This document shows, piece by piece, positions 47,795-56,915 of a stretch of DNA of 64,000 bases. Position numbers and translations under genes: made by a program. The stretch spans positions 64,501 through 128,500 of the forward strand of contig NZ_LMRS01000001.1 of the NCBI RefSeq assembly GCF_001426195.1. The letters are read 5' to 3'. Source of the DNA: Sphingomonas sp. Leaf339 (GTDB lineage Bacteria; Pseudomonadota; Alphaproteobacteria; Sphingomonadales; Sphingomonadaceae). Position 1 is the first letter of the stretch. The number at the start of each line of letters is the position of its first letter. The notes under the pieces are model-generated. The model saw only the letters and a program-made list of their open reading frames with translations. It was not told the origin of the DNA and did not search any database.

Positions 47795-48546
47795 GCGCCG
47801 AACCGATGACCACGGCGTTCGATCAGGCGACGCCGCTGCCGCTCACCTATCGCCCCGGCCAGCGGCCGGGCGGCGAGGGTGAGGCGCTGATCCGCCAGCA
47901 CTTGCCACTCGTCCGCCGCATCGCGTGGCACGTCCACGGTGCGATGAGCACGCTGGTCGAGGTGGAGGATCTGGTTCAGGTCGGCCTCGTCGCGCTGGTC
48001 GAGGCGGCGGCGGGGTTCGAGGATCGCGGTCAGGTCACGTTCCGGCAATATCTGGCGACGCGGCTGCGCGGCGCGATGATCGACGAACTGCGACGTCAGG
48101 CGACGACGACGCGCGGGGCGATGCGCCGCCGCCGGCAATATGGCGCCGCGATCCGGCAACTGACCGACGCCACCGGCACGCCGCCCACCGAGGCGGCCGT
48201 GGCCACCCATCTGGGCGTCACGGTGGAGCGGTTGCGGGCCGAGTATCAGACGGCCGAGGCGGTCCGCTTCGATTCGATCGACGAGGTCTATGCCGACGAC
48301 CTACCATGGTTCGCCGACGACACGCCCAATGCGTTCGAGCAATTGTCCGAAGGGCAGACCCGAGACCGCCTGATCGCCGCGATCACTGCGCTGCCGGAAC
48401 GCGAGGCGCAGGTGATCCAGCTCTATTATGTCGAGGAACTCAATCTGGAGGAGATCGGCCTGGTGCTGGGCGTCGGCGCGGCGCGGGTCTGCCAGATCAA
48501 GGGATCGGCGCATGCCCGGCTGAAAAAGGCGATGGCCCGCCGTTGA
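47791..48546 (+). CDS. fliA: flagellar sigma factor FliA (sigma-28)
   Basis: A 251-residue sigma-70 family protein of the FliA class. Region 2 is HLPLVRRIAWHVHGAMSTLVEVEDLVQVGLVALVEAAAGF and YLATRLRGAMIDELRR. Region 3 covers RRRRQYGAAIRQLTDATG. Region 4 is ALPEREAQVIQLYYVEELNLEEIGLVLGVGAARVCQIKGSAHARLKKA. It would read late genes such as filament genes outside the window, and possibly flgM. No flhF/flhG lies between it and flhA. Its ATG overlaps the flhA stop. Confidence 0.94.
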   Translation: MSAEPMTTAFDQATPLPLTYRPGQRPGGEGEALIRQHLPLVRRIAWHVHGAMSTLVEVEDLVQVGLVALVEAAAGFEDRGQVTFRQYLATRLRGAMIDELRRQATTTRGAMRRRRQYGAAIRQLTDATGTPPTEAAVATHLGVTVERLRAEYQTAEAVRFDSIDEVYADDLPWFADDTPNAFEQLSEGQTRDRLIAAITALPEREAQVIQLYYVEELNLEEIGLVLGVGAARVCQIKGSAHARLKKAMARR

Positions 48547-48606
48547 CGGCCTGTGGTCGAGGGCGCGTCTTTTCCGATGCGTCAACGGCTTGGCATCCGG
48601 CCTGCG

Positions 48607-50295
48607 ATGTCGCATCGGACGCGGATGCCGGATCAGTCGTCTACCCCGTCCGTGACTCCCGCCTCGCCGCTGACCCTGCCGATCTTTCGCGCCGTCTGGA
48701 TCGCCAGCATGGCGTCTAATTTCGGTGGCCTGATCCAGTCGGTGGGCGCGTCGTGGATGATGACCTCGCTGGCGCCGTCGCCACAGCTCGTGGCGCTGGT
48801 GCAGGCGTCGACGACGCTGCCGATCATGCTGTTTTCGCTATGGGCCGGGGCGGTCGCCGACAATCTCGACCGGCGGATCGTGATGCTGGGCGCACAGAGT
48901 TTCATGTTGCTGGTGTCGGTGGCGCTGGCAATCTGCGGCTGGGTGGGTGTGCTCAGTCCGATCCTGCTGCTGGTCTTCACCTTTCTGATCGGCTGCGGAA
49001 CGGCGGTGAACGGCCCGGCGTGGCAGGCATCGGTCGGCGACATGGTGCCGCGCCCGTCCCTACCGGGGGCGGTCGCGCTCAACAGCATGGGCTTCAACAT
49101 CGCGCGCAGCCTGGGCCCGGCGATCGGCGGCGTCATCGTCGCGGCGGCGGGCGCGGCGGCCGCCTTTGCGGTGAATGCGGTCAGTTATCTGGGCCTGATC
49201 GCGGTGCTGGCCCGCTGGCGACCCGATCTGCCACCCCGGCTGTTGCCGCGCGAGACGCTGGGCGTGGCGATGGCGGCGGGTGTCCGTTATGTAGCGATGT
49301 CGCCCAATATCCGTATCGTGCTGTTGCGGGCGGCGCTGTTCGGCACCGCCGCCAGCGCGATCCCGGCATTGATGCCGCTGGTCGCCAGGACGCTGATAAC
49401 CGGTGGGCCGCTGACCTATGGCCTGTTGCTTGGCGCGTTCGGCGTCGGGGCGGTGGGCGGTGCGCTGTCCAGCGGCGAGTTGCGTCGGCGTTGCTCGATC
49501 GAATGGATCGTCCGCATCGCCTCGGTCGCGCTGGCGGCCGGAGGCGCCACCACCGCGCTCAGCCACACGTTAATCCTGACCTTGCCGGCGTTGATGCTGG
49601 CGGGTGCGGGCTGGGTGCTCGCGCTATCGACCTTCAACGTCACCGTGCAGATGGCCGCGCCGCGCTGGGTCGTGGCGCGCGCGCTGGCGCTGTACCAGAT
49701 GGCGGCGTTCGGCGGGATGGCCGGTGGCAGCTGGATCTTCGGCGTCGTGGCGGAGGATCACGGTGTCGCGGTGGCGCTGGGCGCGGCGGCGCTGGTGCAG
49801 ACCGCCGGCGCGCTCGTCGGCCTAGTCCTGCCGCTGCCGCAGATCGGCGACCTGAACCTCGATCCGCTGAACCGCTGGTCGGAACCGGATACCGCCGTGC
49901 CGGTCGAATCGCGCAGCGGGCCGATCGTGGTGACGATCGAATACCGCATCACCACCGGCGACATCGTCGCGTTCCTGAACGCCATGAACGAGCGTGGCCG
50001 CATCCGCCGCCGCGACGGCGCCCGTCACTGGACGCTGCTCCGCGATCTCGGCGAGCCTGACCTGTGGATCGAGCGGTATCATGTCGCCACTTGGCTCGAT
50101 TACATCCGCCACAATCAGCGGCGCACGCACGCCGATGTCGAAAACAGTACGATCATTCTGGCCCTGCACGCCGGCCCGGATGCACCTCGTGTCCACCGAA
50201 TGATCGAGCGGCAAACGGGATCGCTGCCGATCCTGCGCACCGCCGGTGCCCGCGAACTGGCGGAACCGATGACCGATGCGACGCGATCGACCTGA
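48607..50295 (+). CDS. MFS transporter with a C-terminal soluble domain
   Basis: A 562-residue protein. The first 400 or so residues are an MFS exporter of the EntS / transmembrane secretion effector type with about 10-12 helices (FRAVWIASMASNFGGLIQSVG, NLDRRIVMLGAQSFMLLVSVAL, FGVGAVGGALSSGELRRR). Residues of about 435-560 form a soluble tail (IVVTIEYRITTGDIVAFLNAMNERGRIRRRDG, WIERYHVATWLDYIRHNQR) that looks like a dimeric alpha-beta barrel (monooxygenase-like) domain. The substrate is unknown. The start is uncertain: ATG at 48607 or 48625, neither with a clear ribosome site. It follows fliA but is probably not flagellar. Confidence 0.82.
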   Translation: MSHRTRMPDQSSTPSVTPASPLTLPIFRAVWIASMASNFGGLIQSVGASWMMTSLAPSPQLVALVQASTTLPIMLFSLWAGAVADNLDRRIVMLGAQSFMLLVSVALAICGWVGVLSPILLLVFTFLIGCGTAVNGPAWQASVGDMVPRPSLPGAVALNSMGFNIARSLGPAIGGVIVAAAGAAAAFAVNAVSYLGLIAVLARWRPDLPPRLLPRETLGVAMAAGVRYVAMSPNIRIVLLRAALFGTAASAIPALMPLVARTLITGGPLTYGLLLGAFGVGAVGGALSSGELRRRCSIEWIVRIASVALAAGGATTALSHTLILTLPALMLAGAGWVLALSTFNVTVQMAAPRWVVARALALYQMAAFGGMAGGSWIFGVVAEDHGVAVALGAAALVQTAGALVGLVLPLPQIGDLNLDPLNRWSEPDTAVPVESRSGPIVVTIEYRITTGDIVAFLNAMNERGRIRRRDGARHWTLLRDLGEPDLWIERYHVATWLDYIRHNQRRTHADVENSTIILALHAGPDAPRVHRMIERQTGSLPILRTAGARELAEPMTDATRST

Positions 50296-50304
50296 CTCGT
50301 TCCC

Positions 50305-51411
50305 TTACCGCATCAGGCCGGCGGAGCGCAGCGCGGCCTCGATAACCGCCTGCACGCCTTCTGGCTGAGCCGGTGGCGGCGGCGTGGGCGACCGGGTGAG
50401 CTTGGGCTCGGCGACCGTCGGAGATGTCGGGGTGGCCGTCGAGACGGCGACCCCGTCGAGCAGGCCCCAGCCGGCGGCGATATGGCGGGTGGAGGAGGTG
50501 CCGACATCCAGCATGAACGCACCGGCCGCGCCGACGCCCTCGGTTCCCTTCGTGTCCAGCGGCGTGCCGTGGCCCATGCCGGCGATACGGTGGTCCTCGA
50601 TCACGACGCGGCCCCGGTCGTCGAGCCATTGGCGGCGGGGATGACCGTCGATCCGGTCGGTGCGGTCCGGTTTGGCGGCGACGCCGTGGATCAGGCGCCA
50701 CTGGCCGATGATCGCATCGGCGTTCTGGACGTTGACGGTGCTGTCCGCATCGCCGTGCCACACCGAAATCGTAGGCCATTGCCCGACATGGGGAGAGGCG
50801 TCGCGGACCAGCGTGGCGTAGGCGGCGGCATCGACATGGCCCTGTCCCCGCATCCGCTCCATCGCCTGCCCCACCGAACCGGCGGCACCGTGCGGCAGGC
50901 CGGCGATGATCGCCCCGCCGGCGAACACATCCGGATAGGTCGCCAGCATGGCCGACGTCATGCCACCACCCGCCGACAGGCCAGTGATATAGACGCGTGC
51001 CGGATCGATGCCGTGCCGGTCGATCATCGTAGCGACCATCTGGCGGATAGACAGCGCTTCGCCCGATTCGCGGGTGGTGTCGGCGGCGGCGAACCAGTTG
51101 AAGCACAGGTTCGGATTATTCGCGCGCTGCTGTTCGGGCAGCAGCACGGCAAAGCCATGCCGCTCGGCCAGCGCCGACCAGCCTGAACCATGGTCATACC
51201 CCGCAGCGGTCTGCGTGCAGCCATGCAGGACGACGACCAGCGGGACGGTTTCAGTCGCGTCCGGCGTGTAGTAAAAACCCTTCAGTCCACCGGGGTTGCT
51301 ATCCGTCATCGACAGCGGCGTCAGCCGGTCATTGTCGATGGCGCCGCCCATCTGGCCCGACATGGCGGACATCTTGTTCAGGCGGGACAGGGTATCGCTG
51401 ATGCTGGGCAT
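50305..51411 (-). CDS. PHB-depolymerase-family esterase
   Basis: A 368-residue alpha/beta hydrolase of the LpqC/PHB depolymerase type. PLVVVLHGCTQTAAGYDHGSGWSALAERHGF holds the oxyanion His-Gly, and RVYITGLSAGGGMTSAMLATYPDVFAGG the catalytic Ser. VWHGDADSTVNVQNADAII carries the Asp, and the His is in MGHGTP. Family members cleave polyhydroxyalkanoates, feruloyl or acetyl esters. No signal peptide is seen. The chosen ATG has GGAG just upstream. The Pro/Thr-rich segment at about 320-345 precedes a short C-terminal helix. It converges on the MFS gene 9 bases away. Confidence 0.85.
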   Translation of the reverse strand: MPSISDTLSRLNKMSAMSGQMGGAIDNDRLTPLSMTDSNPGGLKGFYYTPDATETVPLVVVLHGCTQTAAGYDHGSGWSALAERHGFAVLLPEQQRANNPNLCFNWFAAADTTRESGEALSIRQMVATMIDRHGIDPARVYITGLSAGGGMTSAMLATYPDVFAGGAIIAGLPHGAAGSVGQAMERMRGQGHVDAAAYATLVRDASPHVGQWPTISVWHGDADSTVNVQNADAIIGQWRLIHGVAAKPDRTDRIDGHPRRQWLDDRGRVVIEDHRIAGMGHGTPLDTKGTEGVGAAGAFMLDVGTSSTRHIAAGWGLLDGVAVSTATPTSPTVAEPKLTRSPTPPPPAQPEGVQAVIEAALRSAGLMR

Positions 51412-51571
51412 AGGGGCTCCGTTGGGCCGTGGAGCGTGACGCATCCGATCGACGGCGTCCATGCTGCAATGCAACATATGAGGGCGGCGTAGCGGGATGC
51501 AAGGGAGTTTGCGCGCTCGTATCGGGACAGTTGGTGATAGCAGACCGGCACGACGATAGATCAAGCACACG

Positions 51572-52636
51572 CTACGCCAGGAAAGCCGCCATCCGCTGCG
51601 TGGCCGGGGCCGACAGGATCGCGCATTTTGCCAGCCAGTCGTCGTCGAAATAGGTGGCGGCATAGCGGTCGCCACCATCGCATAGCAATGTGACGATGCT
51701 GCCCTGCTCACCGGCCGCCGCCATCTCCTCGACCAGCGCGGCGCACGCCCACAGGTTGGTGCCGGTCGATCCGCCGACGCGGCGGCCGAGGCGATCGGAC
51801 AGGGCGCGCATCGCGCCGACGCTGGCGCAGTCGCCGACCGCGATCATCCGGTCGATCACCGAGGGGAGGAAGCTGGGCTCGACGCGCGGGCGCCCGATCC
51901 CCTCGATCCGCGAGGCGCAGCCTTCGGGCAGTTCGGTGACGCGGCGATCGGCGAAATGGCGGTGGAAGACCGATTGTTCGGGGTCGGCGACGCATAATCG
52001 CGTGGCGTATCGCTGATACCGGATGAAACGGCCGATGGTGGCCGAGGTGCCGCCGGTGCCGGCGCCGCAGACGATCCAGCGGGGGATCGGATGCTCCTCA
52101 TGCGCCATCTGCGCGAAGATCGATTCGGCGATGTTGTTGTTGCCGCGCCAGTCGGTGGCCCGTTCGGCATAGGTGAACTGGTCGACGAAATGGCCGCCGG
52201 TCTCCGCCGCCAGCCGGTGCGACACGTCGTACACGGTGCGCGGATCGTCGACCATGTGGATCTCGCCGCCATGGAAGCGGATCGCGTCGAGTTTCGGCGC
52301 GGCGGTCGAGGCGGGGACGACGGCGATGAAGCGCAGGCCCAGCATTTTGGCGAAATACGCCTCCGACACGGCGGTCGATCCGGACGATGCCTCGATCACG
52401 CAGGTGTTCGGGCCGATCCACTCGTTGCACAGCGCATAGAGGAACAGCGAGCGGGCGAGGCGATGCTTCAGGCTGCCCGTCGGGTGCGAGCTTTCGTCCT
52501 TCAGGTACAGCGTGATGCCCGGATAGCGCGGCAGGTCGACGCGGATCAGGTGGGTGTCGGCGGAGCGGTTATAGTCCGCCTCGATCCGCCGCACCGCCTC
52601 GTTCAGCCATGCCCGGTCGACCCGCGATACGGTCAT
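51572..52636 (-). CDS. cysteine synthase-fold PLP enzyme (Cds1-like cysteine desulfhydrase)
   Basis: A 354-residue fold-type II PLP enzyme. [24 protein letters not shown] includes the PLP lysine, [21 protein letters not shown] the substrate loop, and [21 protein letters not shown] the phosphate-binding glycine loop. The [23 protein letters not shown] text resembles mycobacterial Cds1, an L-cysteine desulfhydrase, more than CysK. Its ATG overlaps the M3 peptidase stop (ATGA), so the two are co-translated. It may release sulfide or pyruvate from cysteine; the activity is inferred only. Confidence 0.82.
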   Translation of the reverse strand: MTVSRVDRAWLNEAVRRIEADYNRSADTHLIRVDLPRYPGITLYLKDESSHPTGSLKHRLARSLFLYALCNEWIGPNTCVIEASSGSTAVSEAYFAKMLGLRFIAVVPASTAAPKLDAIRFHGGEIHMVDDPRTVYDVSHRLAAETGGHFVDQFTYAERATDWRGNNNIAESIFAQMAHEEHPIPRWIVCGAGTGGTSATIGRFIRYQRYATRLCVADPEQSVFHRHFADRRVTELPEGCASRIEGIGRPRVEPSFLPSVIDRMIAVGDCASVGAMRALSDRLGRRVGGSTGTNLWACAALVEEMAAAGEQGSIVTLLCDGGDRYAATYFDDDWLAKCAILSAPATQRMAAFLA

Positions 52637-54654
52637 TGCAGGCCGTGGCGCACGAGCATCGCGGTCGGTTCCGGATCGCGGCCGCGGAACGCGCGGAAGC
52701 TGTCGGCGGCGGGACGGGTGGCGCCGCGCGCCAGCACCTCGTCGCGGAACAGGTCGCCGGTCGCGCGATCGACCAGACCATGTTCGGCGAACCGCTGGAA
52801 ACCGTCCGCCGCCAGCAGTTCGGCATAGAGATAGCTGTAATAGCCCGACGCATAGCCGCCCGCGAAGATGTGGCTGAACGCGTGCGGGAAGCGATGCCAT
52901 GCCGGCGGACGGATCACCGCCACCTCGTCACGCACCGCCTCGATCACCTCGATCGGGTCGCTGCCCATGGTGCCGAGGTGGAGCAGCAGGTCGAACAGCG
53001 CGAATTCGACCTGACGCAGGATGAACAATCCGGCCTGAAAATGCCGCGCCTTCAGCATCCGGTCGAACAGGTCGGCGGGCAGCGGTTCGCCCGTCCGGTG
53101 ATGCCCCGACATGCCGGTCAGCACGTCCCGGTCCCAGGCGAAATCCTCCATCAACTGGCTGGGCAGTTCGATCGCATCCCATTCGAAACCGCTGGTGCCG
53201 GCGATGCTCGGCCGGTTCACGCGGGTGAACAGATGGTGGAGGCAATGGCCGGTTTCGTGGAGCAGCGTCGTCACGTCGTTGTGACTGAGCAGCGACGGCG
53301 TCTCGTCGGTATTGGGGGCGAAATTGCAGATCAGATAGGCGACCGGCACCGTCACGGTGTTGCCGTCCTGCAGGCGGGGCCGCGCCTGCTGCATCCACGC
53401 GCCGCCACGCTTGCCGGTGCGGGCGTGGAGATCGAGATAGAGGCCGGACGACACGGTGCCATCCTCGTCCAGCACGTCGAAATAGCGTGCATCGGGGTGC
53501 CACAGCGCGACGTCGTGGCGTTCCTGCAACCGGATGCCGAACAGCCGGCCGAGCAGCGTCTGCCAGCCGGCCATGACGCGGGTCACGGGGAAGTAACCGC
53601 GCACCTCCTGCTCGTCGACAGTGTAGCGATCCTGCCGCAGGCGGTTCGATACGAAGCCGACATCCCATGGTTCCAGATCGGCGATGCCCAGCCGTTCGGC
53701 AGCAAACGCGCGCAGTTCGGCGAGATCGCGCTCGCCGGCGGGCCGGGCGCGACGGGCGAGGTCGCGCAGGAAGGTGAGCACCTCGCCGGCATTGGGCGCC
53801 ATCTTGGTCGTCAGCGACCATTCGACCGGATCGGCGAACCCGAGCAGCCCGGCCGCCTCGCGCCGCAGTTCCAGGATGCGGGCGATGCGGGCGCTGTTGT
53901 CGAACTGGCCGGCGTGCGGCCCCTGATCGGAGGCGCGGGTGGCCGAGGCGCGATAGACGCGGGCGCGCAGATCGCGGTTTTCGGCGAAGGTCAGGACCGC
54001 GCCGACGCTCGGCCCCTGCAACGTGACCAGCCAGCCCAGCTGTTCCTTCGCGGCAGCGGCGGCGGCGAACATCGCCTTGTCGGTATCGGAAATGCCGGCG
54101 AGGTCCGCCTCGTCCGTTACCAGTTCGTTCCACGCGTCGGTGGCATCCAGCACCGCGCTGCCGAATTCGTTCGACAGGCCGGACAGCTCGACCGACACCG
54201 CCTTGAACCGGTCGCGCGCTTCCTCCTCCAGCGCGACGCCGGACAGGGTGAAGCTGCGGATTTCGCGCTCCACGGCGACACGGTCGGCATCGGGTAGCTC
54301 GGCGAAGGCGGGCGAGGCGGCGAGCGCGACCAGCACGTCGTACAGGTCGCGGTTCTGGCCGACCTTCATGCCGTTCTCCACGAGCCGCTTCTGCCCCTCG
54401 GCATGGGCGGCGCGCAGTTCGGGCGTATCGGCGACGCCGTGCAGATGCGACACCGCCGACCAGATCGCGCCCAGCGCGGTATCGGCGCGCTCATAGGGCA
54501 GCCAGACGTCGGCGAAGCCGGTCGGTCGGTCGCGGGTCAGCTGCTCCACCACCGCTTCATGATCGGCGATCGCGGTGTCGAGCGCGGGGGCGATCGCTTC
54601 GGGCGTGATGTCGGTGAAGCGGGGGAGGGCGGTGGCGTCGGCGAAAGGATTCAT
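52633..54654 (-). CDS. prlC: M3-family zinc oligopeptidase (oligopeptidase A-like)
   Basis: A 673-residue cytoplasmic thimet-type oligopeptidase. The zinc site is in [16 protein letters not shown] (HExxH), with the third ligand region in [20 protein letters not shown]. The C-terminal [38 protein letters not shown] is characteristic of PrlC. It degrades short peptides, including signal-peptide fragments. I used the ATG at 54654 (protein [11 protein letters not shown]); an ATG three codons earlier is equally unsupported by a ribosome site. Confidence 0.9.
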   Translation of the reverse strand: MNPFADATALPRFTDITPEAIAPALDTAIADHEAVVEQLTRDRPTGFADVWLPYERADTALGAIWSAVSHLHGVADTPELRAAHAEGQKRLVENGMKVGQNRDLYDVLVALAASPAFAELPDADRVAVEREIRSFTLSGVALEEEARDRFKAVSVELSGLSNEFGSAVLDATDAWNELVTDEADLAGISDTDKAMFAAAAAAKEQLGWLVTLQGPSVGAVLTFAENRDLRARVYRASATRASDQGPHAGQFDNSARIARILELRREAAGLLGFADPVEWSLTTKMAPNAGEVLTFLRDLARRARPAGERDLAELRAFAAERLGIADLEPWDVGFVSNRLRQDRYTVDEQEVRGYFPVTRVMAGWQTLLGRLFGIRLQERHDVALWHPDARYFDVLDEDGTVSSGLYLDLHARTGKRGGAWMQQARPRLQDGNTVTVPVAYLICNFAPNTDETPSLLSHNDVTTLLHETGHCLHHLFTRVNRPSIAGTSGFEWDAIELPSQLMEDFAWDRDVLTGMSGHHRTGEPLPADLFDRMLKARHFQAGLFILRQVEFALFDLLLHLGTMGSDPIEVIEAVRDEVAVIRPPAWHRFPHAFSHIFAGGYASGYYSYLYAELLAADGFQRFAEHGLVDRATGDLFRDEVLARGATRPAADSFRAFRGRDPEPTAMLVRHGLQ

Positions 54655-54711
54655 GACCGGCATTTGATGGATACGCCGCCGCCGTTCAAGAGCCGGTTCG
54701 AGGACAGCCGT

Positions 54712-56775
54712 CTATCGCGGACGATAGCGCAGGCCGATCCACAGCGTGCGCGGCGTGGCGCGTTCGACGATGTTCGCGCCGCTGATCCCCGCCTCGACCC
54801 GTTCGTCGAACAGGTTCTCGCCGCGCGCCTCGACGCTGAGCGCGGTGGTGAGCGGGAGCGCCAGATAGGTGTCGAGCGTGGTGGCGGATGCCAGCGTGCG
54901 GCTGTTCTGGTCGTCCTCGAACTGGCGGGCGACGTGGCGGACGGTGACGGCGGCGGCGATGCCGCGATACCGGCCGTCGATCGTGGCGGACACCTGATCG
55001 CGCGGCGTCTGGGCGGGGCGCAGGCCATCCAGCGCGAGCGCCGTGCCCGATGCCCTGACCCGCGCATCGACATGGCTGTACGACGCGGTGAGGCCAATCG
55101 GGCCGGGCCGCCAAGACGCATCCACCTCGATTCCGTTCGATCGCACCGCATCCAGATTCTGCCGGATACGATAGATGCCGCCGGCTGCGACGAAACCGAC
55201 CAGCGGGAAGGTGCCGGGGCCGGTCCCGGCGCTGACATTGGCGATCGCGTCGTCCAGCCTGCTGTGGAACGCGGTGGCGGCGATGCTGGTCGTGGCGCTG
55301 GGGGTCAGAGTCACGCCGCCCTCCACGCCGGTCAGCCGTTCGGGTGCCAAGGCGGCATTGGCGGCAGTGGCGTCGGCGCCGACGCGGAACGGGCGGTACA
55401 GCTCGTTGAGTGTCGGCAAGCGCCAGCCGCGATAGGCGGCGGCGCGCAACGTGACCGGCGACGCGACGCTCCATGCGATCCCGGCGCGGCCGGTCGCTTC
55501 GGTCCCCGTCCGGTCGGCGAAGGCCAGGTCGTTGATCGCGCCGCCGGTGGCGATCGTGTTCTCGCGCAGGAAGCCGCCACCGATCCGCCACCAGTCGATC
55601 CGGCCGCCCAGCGACAGCGTCAGGTCGCCGGCCTGAACGCTGCCGTCCGCGAACAGGCCGCCGGTCAGGTTCTCTCCACCGGCGATGCGGCGGCGGGTGG
55701 GGCTGGCCGCGACGAAGGTATAGCGTTCCTGCGTCTGCCCCTTCACGTCGCGCACGTCCGCGCCGATGCGCAGGGCGATCGCTTCGCCCAATGGCGGCTG
55801 CACCTCCACCCTCGCGCCGATGCCGGTGGCGGGGGTGTTGTACTGGTCCAGCGTCTGCGTCGCGGTGGTACGTGCGGCGTTGATCGCGGCGAAGCTGGAG
55901 GCGAAGGCGCGCGTCTGGACATAGCCCAGCGCCGACCAGCCCCAGCGGCCCCGCCCGACCAGACGGATGCTGGCGTCCGCGCCCTCGCTCCTGTTGGCGG
56001 TAAACGGCGTACCGCGTTCGCGCGTGTCGGTGAAGGCGGCGGCGTTGACCTGCAATTCGGTATCGGGCGCCAGCGCCAGCACGGTGCGGATCGCGCCCGA
56101 TGCCTGTTCGTAACCGGCGGGGCGGTCGATCAGGCCGCGATCCTCAGCGACGGTCGGGGTGAAACCGTCGCCGCGGGCATAGGCGCCCGATATCGTCGCA
56201 AAGCCGCCCGACCGGACCAGTGCGGCCGATCCTTGCGTCTCGACCGAATCGCGGCTGCCATAGGCCACGCTGCCGATCAGCGGGGCGAGCGCGGTGGGCG
56301 CGGCGCTGTCCATCTCGACCGTGCCGGCCAGCGCCCCGGCGCCGTAAAAGCCGCTGCCGCCGCCGCGCGTCACGCGGATGCGGCCGATCCGGTCGGTGGC
56401 ATAGGCGGGAAAGGCGACCCAGCCGCCGAACGGATCGGTCTGCGGCACGCCGTCGAGGATCAACAGCGCGCGGCTCGATGCGTTGCCGCCCAACCCGCGC
56501 AGGGTGATGCCCTGGCTGGTCGGATTGGCGCTGCGGCTGTCGGAACGGCGAAACTGCTGGAGGCCGGCGACGTCGGCCAGCACGCTTTCCAGCCGGTCGG
56601 ACGCGTTGGTCTCGATCCGGGTGCGGTCGATCGTGACGATATCGAACGCGCGGTCGCCGGGCTGGTCGGCCAGCCCGCGGCCGGTGACGACGATCTCGGG
56701 CGCTTCCGTCGTCTGGGCGACGGCGCCGGTGGCGCAGCCGGCAAGCAGCAGCGCGGCGTGGCGGATGCCGATCAT
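54712..56775 (-). CDS. TonB-dependent outer-membrane receptor, compact
   Basis: A 687-residue receptor, BtuB/siderophore-receptor size rather than glycan-receptor size. The signal peptide (MIGIRHAALLLAGCATGAVAQ) is followed by the TonB-box-like APEIVVTGRG. The plug has SRALLILDGVPQTDPFGGWV and DRIGRIRVTRGGGSGFYGAGALAGTVEM, and the barrel ends TLWIGLRYRPR without the usual terminal Phe. Ligand unknown. I saw no cobalamin riboswitch or Fur box upstream. AGGA precedes the chosen ATG; a 72-codon upstream extension is not signal-like and is rejected. Confidence 0.9.
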   Translation of the reverse strand: MIGIRHAALLLAGCATGAVAQTTEAPEIVVTGRGLADQPGDRAFDIVTIDRTRIETNASDRLESVLADVAGLQQFRRSDSRSANPTSQGITLRGLGGNASSRALLILDGVPQTDPFGGWVAFPAYATDRIGRIRVTRGGGSGFYGAGALAGTVEMDSAAPTALAPLIGSVAYGSRDSVETQGSAALVRSGGFATISGAYARGDGFTPTVAEDRGLIDRPAGYEQASGAIRTVLALAPDTELQVNAAAFTDTRERGTPFTANRSEGADASIRLVGRGRWGWSALGYVQTRAFASSFAAINAARTTATQTLDQYNTPATGIGARVEVQPPLGEAIALRIGADVRDVKGQTQERYTFVAASPTRRRIAGGENLTGGLFADGSVQAGDLTLSLGGRIDWWRIGGGFLRENTIATGGAINDLAFADRTGTEATGRAGIAWSVASPVTLRAAAYRGWRLPTLNELYRPFRVGADATAANAALAPERLTGVEGGVTLTPSATTSIAATAFHSRLDDAIANVSAGTGPGTFPLVGFVAAGGIYRIRQNLDAVRSNGIEVDASWRPGPIGLTASYSHVDARVRASGTALALDGLRPAQTPRDQVSATIDGRYRGIAAAVTVRHVARQFEDDQNSRTLASATTLDTYLALPLTTALSVEARGENLFDERVEAGISGANIVERATPRTLWIGLRYRPR

Positions 56776-56866
56776 CGTGGCAGGTTCCTGAAGCGAAGGC
56801 GGATTTGATCTCCGCTTAGCAGGCGGATCGCACGGTGCCACCCCGACCTTTCGTCCCATGCCGCAC

Positions 56867-56895
56867 TTGAGCGGCAGGGATGCTGCCTCTAAGGC
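56867..56895 (+). promoter_or_regulatory. candidate promoter/operator of the mmsA operon
   Basis: TTGAGC (56867-56872) and TAAGGC (56890-56895) are spaced by 17 bases and would start transcription about 14 bases before mmsA. GGCAG-GGATG-CTGCC, an inverted repeat at 56873-56887, lies exactly between them and could bind a regulator. The -10 is weak. Confidence 0.3.
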
Positions 56896-56915
56896 CCGTG
56901 GCCAAGGAGAGCGAT

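Noticed and set aside
48540..48588. Inverted repeat CCGTTGAC...GTCAACGG after fliA as a terminator
   Set aside because: The arms are 33 bases apart and no T-run follows, so it does not look like an intrinsic terminator.
48591..48605. Sigma-54-like word TGGC-N7-CTGC before the MFS gene
   Set aside because: It keeps GG/GC spacing but has CTGC for TTGC, overlaps one possible start codon, and the MFS gene is not flagellar; a chance match is likelier.
54403..56808. Plus-strand open frame of 801 codons
   Set aside because: Antisense to the second TBDR and the M3 peptidase, with no motif or ribosome site.
56776..56915. Possible cobalamin riboswitch before the compact TBDR
   Set aside because: No B12-box or long structured leader fits into the short divergent gap.
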